A stretch of DNA of 64,000 bases from Litorimonas sp964435725 (GTDB lineage: Bacteria > Pseudomonadota > Alphaproteobacteria > Caulobacterales > Maricaulaceae), in NCBI GenBank assembly GCA_964435725.1, contig CAYTAJ010000001.1, positions 1-64,000 on the forward strand, in the 5' to 3' direction. Position numbers and translations under genes: made by a program. Positions within the stretch are counted from its first letter, which is position 1; each line of letters opens with the position of its first letter. The notes below the pieces were generated by a model. That model had not been told where the DNA came from. It saw nothing but the letters and a program-made list of their open reading frames with translations, and ran no database searches. This document shows positions 1 to 6,931 of the stretch, in pieces.

Positions 1-175
1 CACACGGACAGGCAAGCTAGCGTGGCGTGTTGGTGTTTTGGACGGCGGGGTTGAGAGGCGGTTTCGACGGAAGCCGACGGTTCCGGGCCTGTTCAGATGT
101 GTTAGCCTGCCGTACCGCACGGTTCCGCGCTGAAATAAACGCGGCGAGTGTGACTGTCGGAGACGCGAAATGACC

Positions 176-231
176 GTATTTGATACGGGGTATCAAATAC
201 AATGAAGCGCCGAAGGCGTGAGACTTCGGAT
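176..231. repeat. imperfect direct repeat, copy 1, with 11-bp palindrome
   Basis: This 56-bp segment matches 775-828 at roughly 80% of positions, with identical blocks GTATTT, GGGGT, TCAAATA, CGCCGAAGGCGT and AGACTTCGGAT in the same order. Copy 1 opens with a perfect inverted repeat: GTATTTGATAC at 176-186 and its complement at 190-200 around a GGG loop. A second small hairpin, CGCC-GAA-GGCG, lies at 208-218. The two copies bracket the leader and small gene at 232-774, which suggests one inserted or duplicated unit. The origin is inferred; the repeat itself is seen directly. Confidence 0.75.
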
Positions 232-306
232 AATGCGAGATTTTGAAACAGCATTCTCACTAAACGCATTACATGCGTCCGCGCTCGAATGGTGAAAAAA
301 CCGCTG

Positions 307-374
307 CCGTGGGGTTTGTCGCCTTACGAAACACTTTAACTTTTCGGTCTCCGGTAAGGAGGCCAACCCCACGG
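307..374 (+). ncRNA. candidate structured leader RNA (long hairpin)
   Basis: The arms CCGTGGGGTT (307-316) and AACCCCACGG (365-374) pair perfectly over 10 bp. After a 5-by-5 internal loop a second helix forms between CCTTAC (322-327) and GTAAGG (354-359), leaving a 26-nt apical loop. The structure ends about 100 bases before the start codon of the gene at 477, so it would sit in that gene's 5' leader if transcribed from upstream. I cannot assign it to a known RNA family from memory. It could be a leader regulating the small gene or an independent small RNA. Confidence 0.45.
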
Positions 375-476
375 ACCGTCCACTTTACAGGCGCCTATGT
401 GAGGTTTGCTGCGCCCGCGATGGCCAGTGGCAAAAGACACCTATCCGCAAATCAACCAACTCAGGAAAAGGAAACC

Positions 477-782
477 ATGTCCCGAAAGAACAAAAATTTG
501 GCGCATCAGCTTTTCTTAGACCGTCAAAAGAAAGCGCACGAACGAAAGTTTGCTCTGACAATGCAGGCAAGCAAAGACAGTTTCCGTTTGTTTCATGCCA
601 AAGACGATGCCCGCAAACGCGCCGAAGCCAAGAGACACCGCCGATATCAAGCTGAACAAGCGGCAAAAAATGAAAGAATAAGACGCTTGGAAGACCTCAA
701 AAACCGTGAAAATGTCTCCTCCGCCCTGTTAAATGCTTTGGGTGAGACGTTACGGAATAGACCGCATGACGATAGTATTTAA
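477..782 (+). CDS. small highly basic hypothetical protein (101 aa)
   Basis: I do not recognise a family. The ATG at 477 follows a purine-rich AGGAAAAGGAAACC, a plausible ribosome binding site; the frame stays open upstream to 273, but that part overlaps the structured hairpin and has no ribosome binding site of its own. The product is 101 residues, very rich in Lys, Arg, Gln, Ala and His, with no hydrophobic segment, and is probably largely helical (runs such as KRAEAKRHRRYQAEQAAKNE). Such a composition would fit nucleic-acid binding, but that is inference. It lies alone between two imperfect direct repeats, and its last codons overlap the second repeat. Confidence 0.5.
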   Translation: MSRKNKNLAHQLFLDRQKKAHERKFALTMQASKDSFRLFHAKDDARKRAEAKRHRRYQAEQAAKNERIRRLEDLKNRENVSSALLNALGETLRNRPHDDSI

Positions 783-828
783 TTCGGGGTTTCAAATAGT
801 TTAACGCCGAAGGCGTAAGACTTCGGAT
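775..828. repeat. imperfect direct repeat, copy 2
   Basis: Second copy of the 176-231 repeat, in the same orientation. It starts eight bases before the end of the small basic gene and runs past its stop. The CGCC-GAA-GGCG hairpin is kept, but the long GTATTTGATAC palindrome of copy 1 has decayed. The hairpin has no T tract, so it is not a classic terminator. Confidence 0.7.
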
Positions 829-903
829 TTAGTGCTGGATCAAGTGACGGTAGTGCTTAGGCTCAGGACCTTAAGCTTCCGCTTTAAAATTGCATTGATT
901 TAG

Positions 904-932
904 TTGACACTCAACAGGTGTTTTTGGATAGA
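904..932 (+). promoter_or_regulatory. possible sigma-70-type promoter
   Basis: A perfect TTGACA (904-909) is followed after 17 bp by GATAGA (927-932), which keeps only the central ATA of the -10 consensus. It lies 35 bp upstream of the exported peptidase gene starting at 967 and is the best promoter match in that 184-bp gap. Confidence 0.35.
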
Positions 933-966
933 TAGACCTAGGATATAAGTAAAATAGCGAGACATC

Positions 967-2463
967 ATGCATAAATTCATTTTATCAGTCATTAGCTGTT
1001 TTATTTTCCTAATAACAACCAACTCCGCACAAGCGGGTTGGGTCGAGGCGAAATCAGAAAACTTTATTTTTATTGGTGATACATCGGAAAAAAAAGCCGA
1101 GGTTATCGTTCAGGAGTTGGAGGAATATCGCGATATAATATTCCGATTATTTAACTGGGGAACCCGATCAGAACTCATACCGGTACATGTCTATGCCGTC
1201 CGTTCCGATAAAGACATAAAAAATATCACGGGCAATGCATGGGCGGCTGGTGTTTACACAACATCACATGAAGGGCCTGTATTTATCGCCAATATTAAAG
1301 GGGGATTTGGAAGGAAAAGCGCCGCAAGGAATACGGCCTATCATGAGTACACACACCACTTGATGTCTATGTATAACAGCATCATTTTCCCGCAATGGTA
1401 TAATGAAGGCATGGCCGAATATTTATCTACGTTTGAAGTGTCAAATAAAGGCGTCGTAAAGGTTGGCTTACCAAGTAATGGACGCGGATATGCCTTGGCC
1501 AATGGAAAATGGTTTGACACAAACATCATCGTAAATTCTGTTAAACGCTACCCTTTTCGGAATTCTAGTTCGGGGAGAAATCCGGCAATCTCAAAGTTTT
1601 ATGCGCAGTCATGGCTCGCGACACATTTTATTCAATCTGAAGAGGGTTATGCTGAAAAACTCAAAACTTATCTCCTTCATATAAACACTCATGGAAATAC
1701 GGAAAATGCGTTTGAAGACGCCTTTGGCCTTACACCTGATGCGTTTGAGGAGAGGCTCAAAGCCTATTATAAACGCAATAAATATCCTGGCCTAAAAATT
1801 ACGATGGGAGAAAATTATACCCCTAAACCTGTAACAACGAGGAAGCTATCAAAAGGCGAGGCTCAATATCATTTAGGAGAAGCCGTCAGAAAATACCGCC
1901 GTAACGAAAAAGGTCTGGAATTAGCAGGAAATTATTATGAGGAAGCTGCTTTGAAAAAAGGTCCTATCGCAGATATTACAGCCTCTCAATCTCTCATTGA
2001 ACTTAAAAAGGGTAACCTTGAAAAGGCCAATCAACTCGCGGAAGAAGCTGTCTCACTTTCACCCGATGACAGTCGAATATTGCAAATTGCAGGACATGTC
2101 GCGCTCCACAGTTACAAAGATACAGGTTCACAAGAAAGCAAAGAACAAATTAGTCATGCACGTAGTATATTAAAGAAAGCAATGCGGAAGCGTCCTGACA
2201 ACATCCAAGCCCATTATGATTATGTGACCAGTTATACTATTCGAAAAGACCCACCTTCAAAGCAGGCCATATTTTCTGCAGAAGAATGTGCTTTCTATTA
2301 TAGAGGACGTAATTTCGTCGATAGTAACCTCCCCGTCGCTGAGGTCCTTATAAAAGCAGAAAAACATGATTTGGCAAAAATGATCCTGAAGCAAACACGC
2401 GTATGGTCAAATAACCCCTATAATCGAAAATGGGCAGACTCTCAGATTGAAATGATGCCATGA
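967..2463 (+). CDS. exported gluzincin-type zinc peptidase with TPR-like tail
   Basis: A secreted or periplasmic protein of 498 residues, probably a zinc metallopeptidase of the DUF1570/peptidase MA type. The N-terminus is a signal peptide with predicted cleavage after Ala-Gln-Ala (about residue 23). The zinc-binding HEYTH motif is at 126-130, and a second conserved segment NEGMAEY with a candidate third ligand Glu lies near 147, the usual gluzincin arrangement. From about residue 300 the sequence becomes helical repeats with TPR character. The substrate is unknown. The gene stands alone after a weak promoter and is followed by the flavoprotein gene after 61 bp. Its base composition is more AT-rich than the genes to its right. 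Confidence 0.7.
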   Translation: MHKFILSVISCFIFLITTNSAQAGWVEAKSENFIFIGDTSEKKAEVIVQELEEYRDIIFRLFNWGTRSELIPVHVYAVRSDKDIKNITGNAWAAGVYTTSHEGPVFIANIKGGFGRKSAARNTAYHEYTHHLMSMYNSIIFPQWYNEGMAEYLSTFEVSNKGVVKVGLPSNGRGYALANGKWFDTNIIVNSVKRYPFRNSSSGRNPAISKFYAQSWLATHFIQSEEGYAEKLKTYLLHINTHGNTENAFEDAFGLTPDAFEERLKAYYKRNKYPGLKITMGENYTPKPVTTRKLSKGEAQYHLGEAVRKYRRNEKGLELAGNYYEEAALKKGPIADITASQSLIELKKGNLEKANQLAEEAVSLSPDDSRILQIAGHVALHSYKDTGSQESKEQISHARSILKKAMRKRPDNIQAHYDYVTSYTIRKDPPSKQAIFSAEECAFYYRGRNFVDSNLPVAEVLIKAEKHDLAKMILKQTRVWSNNPYNRKWADSQIEMMP

Positions 2464-2524
2464 TGAAACAACACTTTATATAAAAATGCTTCTAGCCTTG
2501 ATTTTTGCATGATATTCAAGGTGA

Positions 2525-3691
2525 GTGAGATATGATGTTGTTATAATAGGTGCAGGGGCAGCGGGCCTCATGTGTGCGGGTCGGGCCGTGCAACGTGGGC
2601 TCTCGGTTTTAGTGCTGGAGCATAATAAACGGCCCGGTGATAAGATTCGTATCTCGGGTGGTGGGCGCTGTAATTTCACCAATATTCATTGCACCTATCA
2701 GAACTTCATCTCGGTCAATCAGCATTTTGCACGCTCTGCCCTCGCCCGCTACACACCACAAGACTTTATCGATTTGGTCGAGCGTTATGGCATAGCGTGG
2801 CACGAAAAAACAAAAGGTCAACTTTTCTGTGATGAGAGCTCTCAGCAGATTATTGATATGCTTTTATCAGAGGCCGAAGGCATGGAGATGTGGCTGGAAA
2901 CCGAAGTGCTCGGCGTCGATAAATATGAGGCCGGGTTTGCCGTCACGACCTCTCGCGAAACAATAGAGGCGAAGTCCGTTGTCGTGGCCTGTGGCGGGCC
3001 GAGCATTCCGAAAATGGGCGCGACAAGATTTGGCTATGAACTCGCGCGGCGGTTTGAATTGCCGATTGTCGAGCCCGTGCCCGCGCTCGTCCCCCTCACC
3101 TTTACCGATCAATTAAAAGAGCCGATTGCCGCGCTTTCGGGTGTGAGTGCAGATGCCGTCGTCAGCCACCCCGATCATGTGTTTGACGAAGCTCTGCTCT
3201 TTACCCATCGCGGGTTGTCCGGCCCGGCTATTTTACAAATTTCTTCTTATTGGTCACCGGGGGATAGCATCGATATTAATCTCGCGCCCGATGTGGATAT
3301 TCTCTCGGCGTTAAAAACAGCGCGCACAGGGACACCCAAACAGAGCCCTGAAAACTGGCTGTCACAATATTTGCCCAAACGCTTGGCAAGCTATTTTGCG
3401 TCCCAAATTAAACAAGTGCGTCTCGCCGATTTGTCCGATGCCGCGCTCAATAATCTCGCTTTAATGGTCAATCATTGGCACGTCACCCCGGCCGGGAGCG
3501 AAGGTTATCGTAAAGCCGAAGTCACAAAAGGCGGTGTCGACACGGCGTGCCTGTCATCGAAAACGATGGAGGTGAAATCAGTGCCGGGGCTTTACTTTAT
3601 CGGGGAAGTCGTTGACGTAACCGGTCATCTCGGCGGGCATAATTTCCAATGGGCTTGGGCGAGCGGCGTGGCTTGCGCCGAAGCGCTATAG
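2525..3691 (+). CDS. BaiN/HI0933 family NAD(P)/FAD-dependent flavoprotein
   Basis: A 388-residue flavoprotein. The dinucleotide-binding GAGAAGL lies at the extreme N-terminus (about residues 9-15), followed by the family-typical ISGGGRCNFTN block near 45-55. At the C-terminus GLYFIGEVVDVTGHLGGHN closes the FAD site. HI0933-like proteins are cytoplasmic flavin reductases of mostly unassigned substrate. The only in-frame start upstream of the nucleotide-binding fold is GTG at 2525, preceded closely by AAGG. Its 3' end overlaps the convergent permease gene by 6 bp. Confidence 0.85.
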   Translation: MRYDVVIIGAGAAGLMCAGRAVQRGLSVLVLEHNKRPGDKIRISGGGRCNFTNIHCTYQNFISVNQHFARSALARYTPQDFIDLVERYGIAWHEKTKGQLFCDESSQQIIDMLLSEAEGMEMWLETEVLGVDKYEAGFAVTTSRETIEAKSVVVACGGPSIPKMGATRFGYELARRFELPIVEPVPALVPLTFTDQLKEPIAALSGVSADAVVSHPDHVFDEALLFTHRGLSGPAILQISSYWSPGDSIDINLAPDVDILSALKTARTGTPKQSPENWLSQYLPKRLASYFASQIKQVRLADLSDAALNNLALMVNHWHVTPAGSEGYRKAEVTKGGVDTACLSSKTMEVKSVPGLYFIGEVVDVTGHLGGHNFQWAWASGVACAEAL

Positions 3692-4441
3692 AACAAATCC
3701 GTCATAGAGGAGCTTTAAGCCCGTCAAGAAAATCAGACCATACATGATGCGGTAAAAGACAGTTTGGTCGATGCGCTTTAACAGCCAAACACCGATTAAA
3801 ACCCCAATCGGCGCGAGAGGTATAAGCATAGCGGACGTTTTTAAATTGGTTCCATCAAACTGACCCAACATAGCATAAGGAATGAGTTTGATAGCATTGA
3901 CGACAAAGAAAAACATCACCGATGTGCCCGCATAAATACGTTTATCAAGCGCTTGTGGAATAGCATAAGCTTGAAAGGGTGGACCCCCGGCATGGGCCAA
4001 AAAGCTCGTAAACCCAGCGACGCCCCCTGCGATAACACCAAGCGGCTTATTACCTTTCACGCCGGCCCCGGGTTTTATTTTGAACAGCGGTAACACAACG
4101 GCATAGATTGGAAATAAAACGGCAATTAAACCAACGGAAAGGCGCACAAAGCGATCATCAACGGATCCGGCGAGCAATCCACCAATCGCAATCCCGATAA
4201 TGGCACCCGGCAGAGTTAAGAGAAGGAGCGATTTATCCCATGTTTTTCGATAAGCCCAAACACTGACCCAATCCATCACAATCAAAATCGGTAACATAAT
4301 CCCCGCCGCTTGGATGGGTGATATTGTCAGCGCCATGACCGGAACCGCAAAAAGCGCTAAGCCCCCAAAACCCCCTTTGGAAATACCCGTTATGATGACA
4401 GCAAATATGGCCGTTGCCCAAAAAAGAGGAGACTCAATCAT
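3686..4441 (-). CDS. TauE/SafE family membrane permease
   Basis: A 251-residue integral membrane protein with about eight hydrophobic segments. The first helix region contains the GISKGGFGG-type stretch typical of TauE/SafE (DUF81) anion exporters, and a second glycine-rich motif lies near residues 140-160 (GVAGFTSFLAHAGGPP). Members export sulfite, sulfoacetate or related anions; the substrate here cannot be read from sequence. It is divergent from the pxpA operon with only 62 bp between the starts, so the two promoters must share that region, and it overlaps the flavoprotein gene tail to tail. Confidence 0.85.
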   Translation of the reverse strand: MIESPLFWATAIFAVIITGISKGGFGGLALFAVPVMALTISPIQAAGIMLPILIVMDWVSVWAYRKTWDKSLLLLTLPGAIIGIAIGGLLAGSVDDRFVRLSVGLIAVLFPIYAVVLPLFKIKPGAGVKGNKPLGVIAGGVAGFTSFLAHAGGPPFQAYAIPQALDKRIYAGTSVMFFFVVNAIKLIPYAMLGQFDGTNLKTSAMLIPLAPIGVLIGVWLLKRIDQTVFYRIMYGLIFLTGLKLLYDGFVL

Positions 4442-4503
4442 AAGGCTTATTGGCGCGTCACTTTCTCATAGTCTAATGCTTATTCGCACGTTATGAGGCC
4501 TTT

Positions 4504-5307
4504 ATGCGAGTCATCGACCTAAATGCAGATGTGGGCGAAGCGGATAATCCAATTTGGGCCGCAGCAGAAGCCCAAATCCTGAAAGTGGTTTCTTCTGCCA
4601 ATATCGCCTGTGGCGGTCATGCCGGAAATGAGCAAACAATGCGAACGACCATTCAACTTGCGAAAGCAAATAATGTGACGATAGGCGCACACCCCGCTTA
4701 TCCTGATAAAGAAAACTTTGGACGTCACTCTTTGGTATTAGGCGAGGATATTTCCGCAAAGGCTTTGAAATTATCCCTAACGGAACAAATCTCCCGATTG
4801 GCAGAAATTGCGTCTGATGAAGGGGTTTTCATCTCTTATGTTAAACCCCATGGTGCCCTGTATAATGACGCCGTGCGCGATTCTGAGAAAGCTAATCTTA
4901 TCGCAGACGTTATTGAGGAACTCGATAAAAATCTCATTCTCCTCGGCGGTCCGCAGTCCGAAATGACCCGCGCTGCGAAAGCGGCTCAATTGGATTTCAT
5001 TGCGGAAGGCTTTATTGACCGCCGCTATACGGATGATGGGCATTTGTTAAGTCGAACAATAGAAGGCGCCGTTTTAGACACAAATGAAGCGCGTGTGGCG
5101 CAGACACTAGACCTCGCATTTGAAAAATCTGTCGAAACACATACAGGCAAACGTCTAAAGATTGAGGCGCAGTCCTTATGTCTACATGGTGACAGCGAAG
5201 GCGCTGTCCAAACGGCCATTCAGGCCCGCCAAGCGCTTGAACATAAAGGCGTTATTATCAAATCTTTTGCAAATACGCATTTCAACAGGCTTTCTTATGT
5301 CGTCTAA
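4504..5307 (+). CDS. pxpA: 5-oxoprolinase subunit PxpA (LamB/YcsF family)
   Basis: First subunit of the ATP-dependent 5-oxoprolinase PxpABC, which opens 5-oxo-L-proline (pyroglutamate) to glutamate in the cytoplasm. The 267-residue protein starts with the family signature DLNADVGE (residues 5-12) and contains IACGGHAGN and VKPHGALYND, the conserved His/Asp-rich motifs of the YcsF fold. ATG at 4504 gives the normal N-terminus. pxpB starts 11 bp before this gene ends, so the subunits are translationally linked. Confidence 0.92.
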   Translation: MRVIDLNADVGEADNPIWAAAEAQILKVVSSANIACGGHAGNEQTMRTTIQLAKANNVTIGAHPAYPDKENFGRHSLVLGEDISAKALKLSLTEQISRLAEIASDEGVFISYVKPHGALYNDAVRDSEKANLIADVIEELDKNLILLGGPQSEMTRAAKAAQLDFIAEGFIDRRYTDDGHLLSRTIEGAVLDTNEARVAQTLDLAFEKSVETHTGKRLKIEAQSLCLHGDSEGAVQTAIQARQALEHKGVIIKSFANTHFNRLSYVV

Positions 5308-5974
5308 AACCTTAGGGACACCGATTGTCCAACCATATGGCGATAGCGCAATTTTGGTAAGCTATGAATTGGGTAGCTATTCAGAGGAAGCTTGTGACTC
5401 TGTCCACGCACTTGCAGATTATCTCAAAGGTAACGGTCAATGGACGAACATCATACCCGCCTATGACAGCGCGATGTTCACCTTCAACCCGATGGAAGTC
5501 AGCCTAGAAAAGGCACAAAATCTCGTAGAGAAAGCTGTCATAGGCTTAAACAAAGTCGACATACAAAACCGTAAAGCTCCAATTGATATTCCAATTTTTT
5601 ATGGGGGTGACGATGGGCCTGATATGGAACGCATTTGCGCCTCTTCTTGCTTGACACAAGATGAAGTCATTCAAAAACATAGCAATATTATATATCGCGT
5701 ATGTTTGATGGGTTTTATTCCGGGTTTTGCCTTTTTGTCTGAGACAGATAAAGCGCTTCACCACCCCCGTCATGATACGCCGCGTCCTTTGGTCAAGCCC
5801 GGATCTGTCGGCATCGCGAATTGGCAGACCGGCATATATGGCTTGGAAAGCCCCGGTGGATGGCAAATCATCGGGCGAACACCCCTAATCATGTTTGATA
5901 AATCGCGGGACAAACCTTTTGCTCTGGAGGCCGGGGACCGTATTCGCTTTGTGCCGCAAGGACATGCATCATGA
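5297..5974 (+). CDS. pxpB: 5-oxoprolinase subunit PxpB (KipI/allophanate hydrolase subunit 1 type)
   Basis: The second oxoprolinase subunit, 225 residues, of the KipI/carboxyltransferase-domain-1 family. The signature is MGFIPGFAFL followed by PRPLVKPGSVGIA and ESPGGWQIIGRTP. The frame is open further upstream, but that part lies inside pxpA; ATG at 5297, overlapping the pxpA stop by 11 bp, gives the expected N-terminal sequence (PIVQPYGDSAILVSY). Its stop overlaps the pxpC start as ATGA. Confidence 0.92.
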   Translation: MSSKTLGTPIVQPYGDSAILVSYELGSYSEEACDSVHALADYLKGNGQWTNIIPAYDSAMFTFNPMEVSLEKAQNLVEKAVIGLNKVDIQNRKAPIDIPIFYGGDDGPDMERICASSCLTQDEVIQKHSNIIYRVCLMGFIPGFAFLSETDKALHHPRHDTPRPLVKPGSVGIANWQTGIYGLESPGGWQIIGRTPLIMFDKSRDKPFALEAGDRIRFVPQGHAS

Positions 5975-6918
5975 GCCAATCCATCCTTAAAATTCTGAAT
6001 GGCGGTGCACAAACAACCTTGCAAGATGCGGGACGTCCAGGACACCGCAATGTCGGTATCCCACGCAGCGGTGCTGCCGATCGGCTCTCCTTTGCTATTG
6101 CGAATTATTTGGTTGGAAACCCTTGGGACGCGCCCGCTTTGGAATGTACCCTGGGCGGGCTTCACATCAAATTTACATCCAAAACACGGATTGCGATATC
6201 CGGAGCGGAAATGTGGGCGCAGATTAATGGGCTCAATATAGAAATGAACCGGGCTTTGGTCGTTGAACCAGGTGATATTTTAACATTCAGTTTCGCCCGT
6301 ATTGGGTGTCGCGCCTATATCGCCGTTGAGGGCGGGTTGAAAGGTGAGAGATTCATAGGCTCTTCCTCTACCTATCAATTGGCTGCACTCGGAGGATTGG
6401 AGGGTAGAGCTTACCGAACAGGTGATGAGATAAGCTCTGCTGAATTAGACACAGTTGGCCCTCAAACTCTGCCTACAGGTTATGCACCCATTCTTTCCAA
6501 ACATATTGTATTACGCGCGCGTTCCGTCAGTGAATGGGATTGGCTAACACCCGAAGCGCAACGCTATATGTATACTTCGCCTTTTCATGCCACCCAAGAC
6601 ACCGATCGTATGGGAACGACTTTGATCGGAGATTACATCGCCCTTAAAGAGCAAAAAGATTTAGTGAGTGGACCAATATTGCCGGGAACATTGCAGGTCC
6701 CACCCAATGGCAAACCTATTCTGGCCTTGATTGATGGACATTGCACAGGCGGCTATGCAAGAGCGTTACAGGTCATCTCAGCAGATTTTTGGTTGTTAGG
6801 ACAAATTGCGCCCGGTTCTCCAGTCAGCTTTCGACGCTGTTTCCCAGAGAACGCACCGAAAATTTTGCGGGGCAGAAATGCGTTTTATGCAGGGCTGATG
6901 CCTGGTTTCCGTTTCTAA
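5971..6918 (+). CDS. pxpC: 5-oxoprolinase subunit PxpC (KipA, biotin-dependent carboxyltransferase family)
   Basis: The third subunit of PxpABC, 315 residues. The start region reads GGAQTTLQDAGRPGHRNVG, then IPRSGAADR, both hallmarks of the KipA/carboxyltransferase-domain-2 family; SGPILPGTLQVPPNGKP and DGHCTGGYAR occur in the C-terminal half. The start codon overlaps the pxpB stop by 4 bp. PxpB and PxpC together form the ATP-using half that phosphorylates oxoproline, and PxpA completes the hydrolysis. The downstream pabB-pabC fusion begins 13 bp after its stop and is probably in the same transcript. Confidence 0.92.
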   Translation: MSQSILKILNGGAQTTLQDAGRPGHRNVGIPRSGAADRLSFAIANYLVGNPWDAPALECTLGGLHIKFTSKTRIAISGAEMWAQINGLNIEMNRALVVEPGDILTFSFARIGCRAYIAVEGGLKGERFIGSSSTYQLAALGGLEGRAYRTGDEISSAELDTVGPQTLPTGYAPILSKHIVLRARSVSEWDWLTPEAQRYMYTSPFHATQDTDRMGTTLIGDYIALKEQKDLVSGPILPGTLQVPPNGKPILALIDGHCTGGYARALQVISADFWLLGQIAPGSPVSFRRCFPENAPKILRGRNAFYAGLMPGFRF

Positions 6919-6931
6919 GATTGCGTGACGT

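Larger units (their letters stand above)
1..476. other. left-edge region without a convincing gene
   Basis: No open frame here has a convincing start, ribosome binding site or recognisable family. A short minus-strand frame (202 to 17) would start with TTG inside a palindrome and looks like chance. The stretch holds one copy of an imperfect direct repeat with an 11-bp palindrome (176-231) and a stable hairpin (307-374). It ends at the ribosome binding site of the small basic protein that starts at 477. Beyond this I see nothing assignable. Confidence 0.6.

Noticed and set aside
17..202. Minus-strand open frame at the left edge
   Set aside because: It starts with TTG inside a palindrome, has no ribosome binding site and no family likeness.
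273..476. N-terminal extension of the small basic protein
   Set aside because: It crosses the strong hairpin and has no ribosome binding site, whereas ATG at 477 has a good one.
385..666. Minus-strand frame opposite the small basic gene
   Set aside because: It is a shadow of the plus-strand gene; the composition follows the complementary codons.
176..828. Integron attC sites or a CRISPR-like repeat
   Set aside because: Copy 2 contains GTTTAAC, which fits one attC core box, but no matching second box at the right distance was found, and two copies 600 bp apart are not an array.
841..900. Possible insertion-sequence end between the repeat and the promoter
   Set aside because: The text looked vaguely familiar, but no terminal inverted partner, target duplication or transposase was found.
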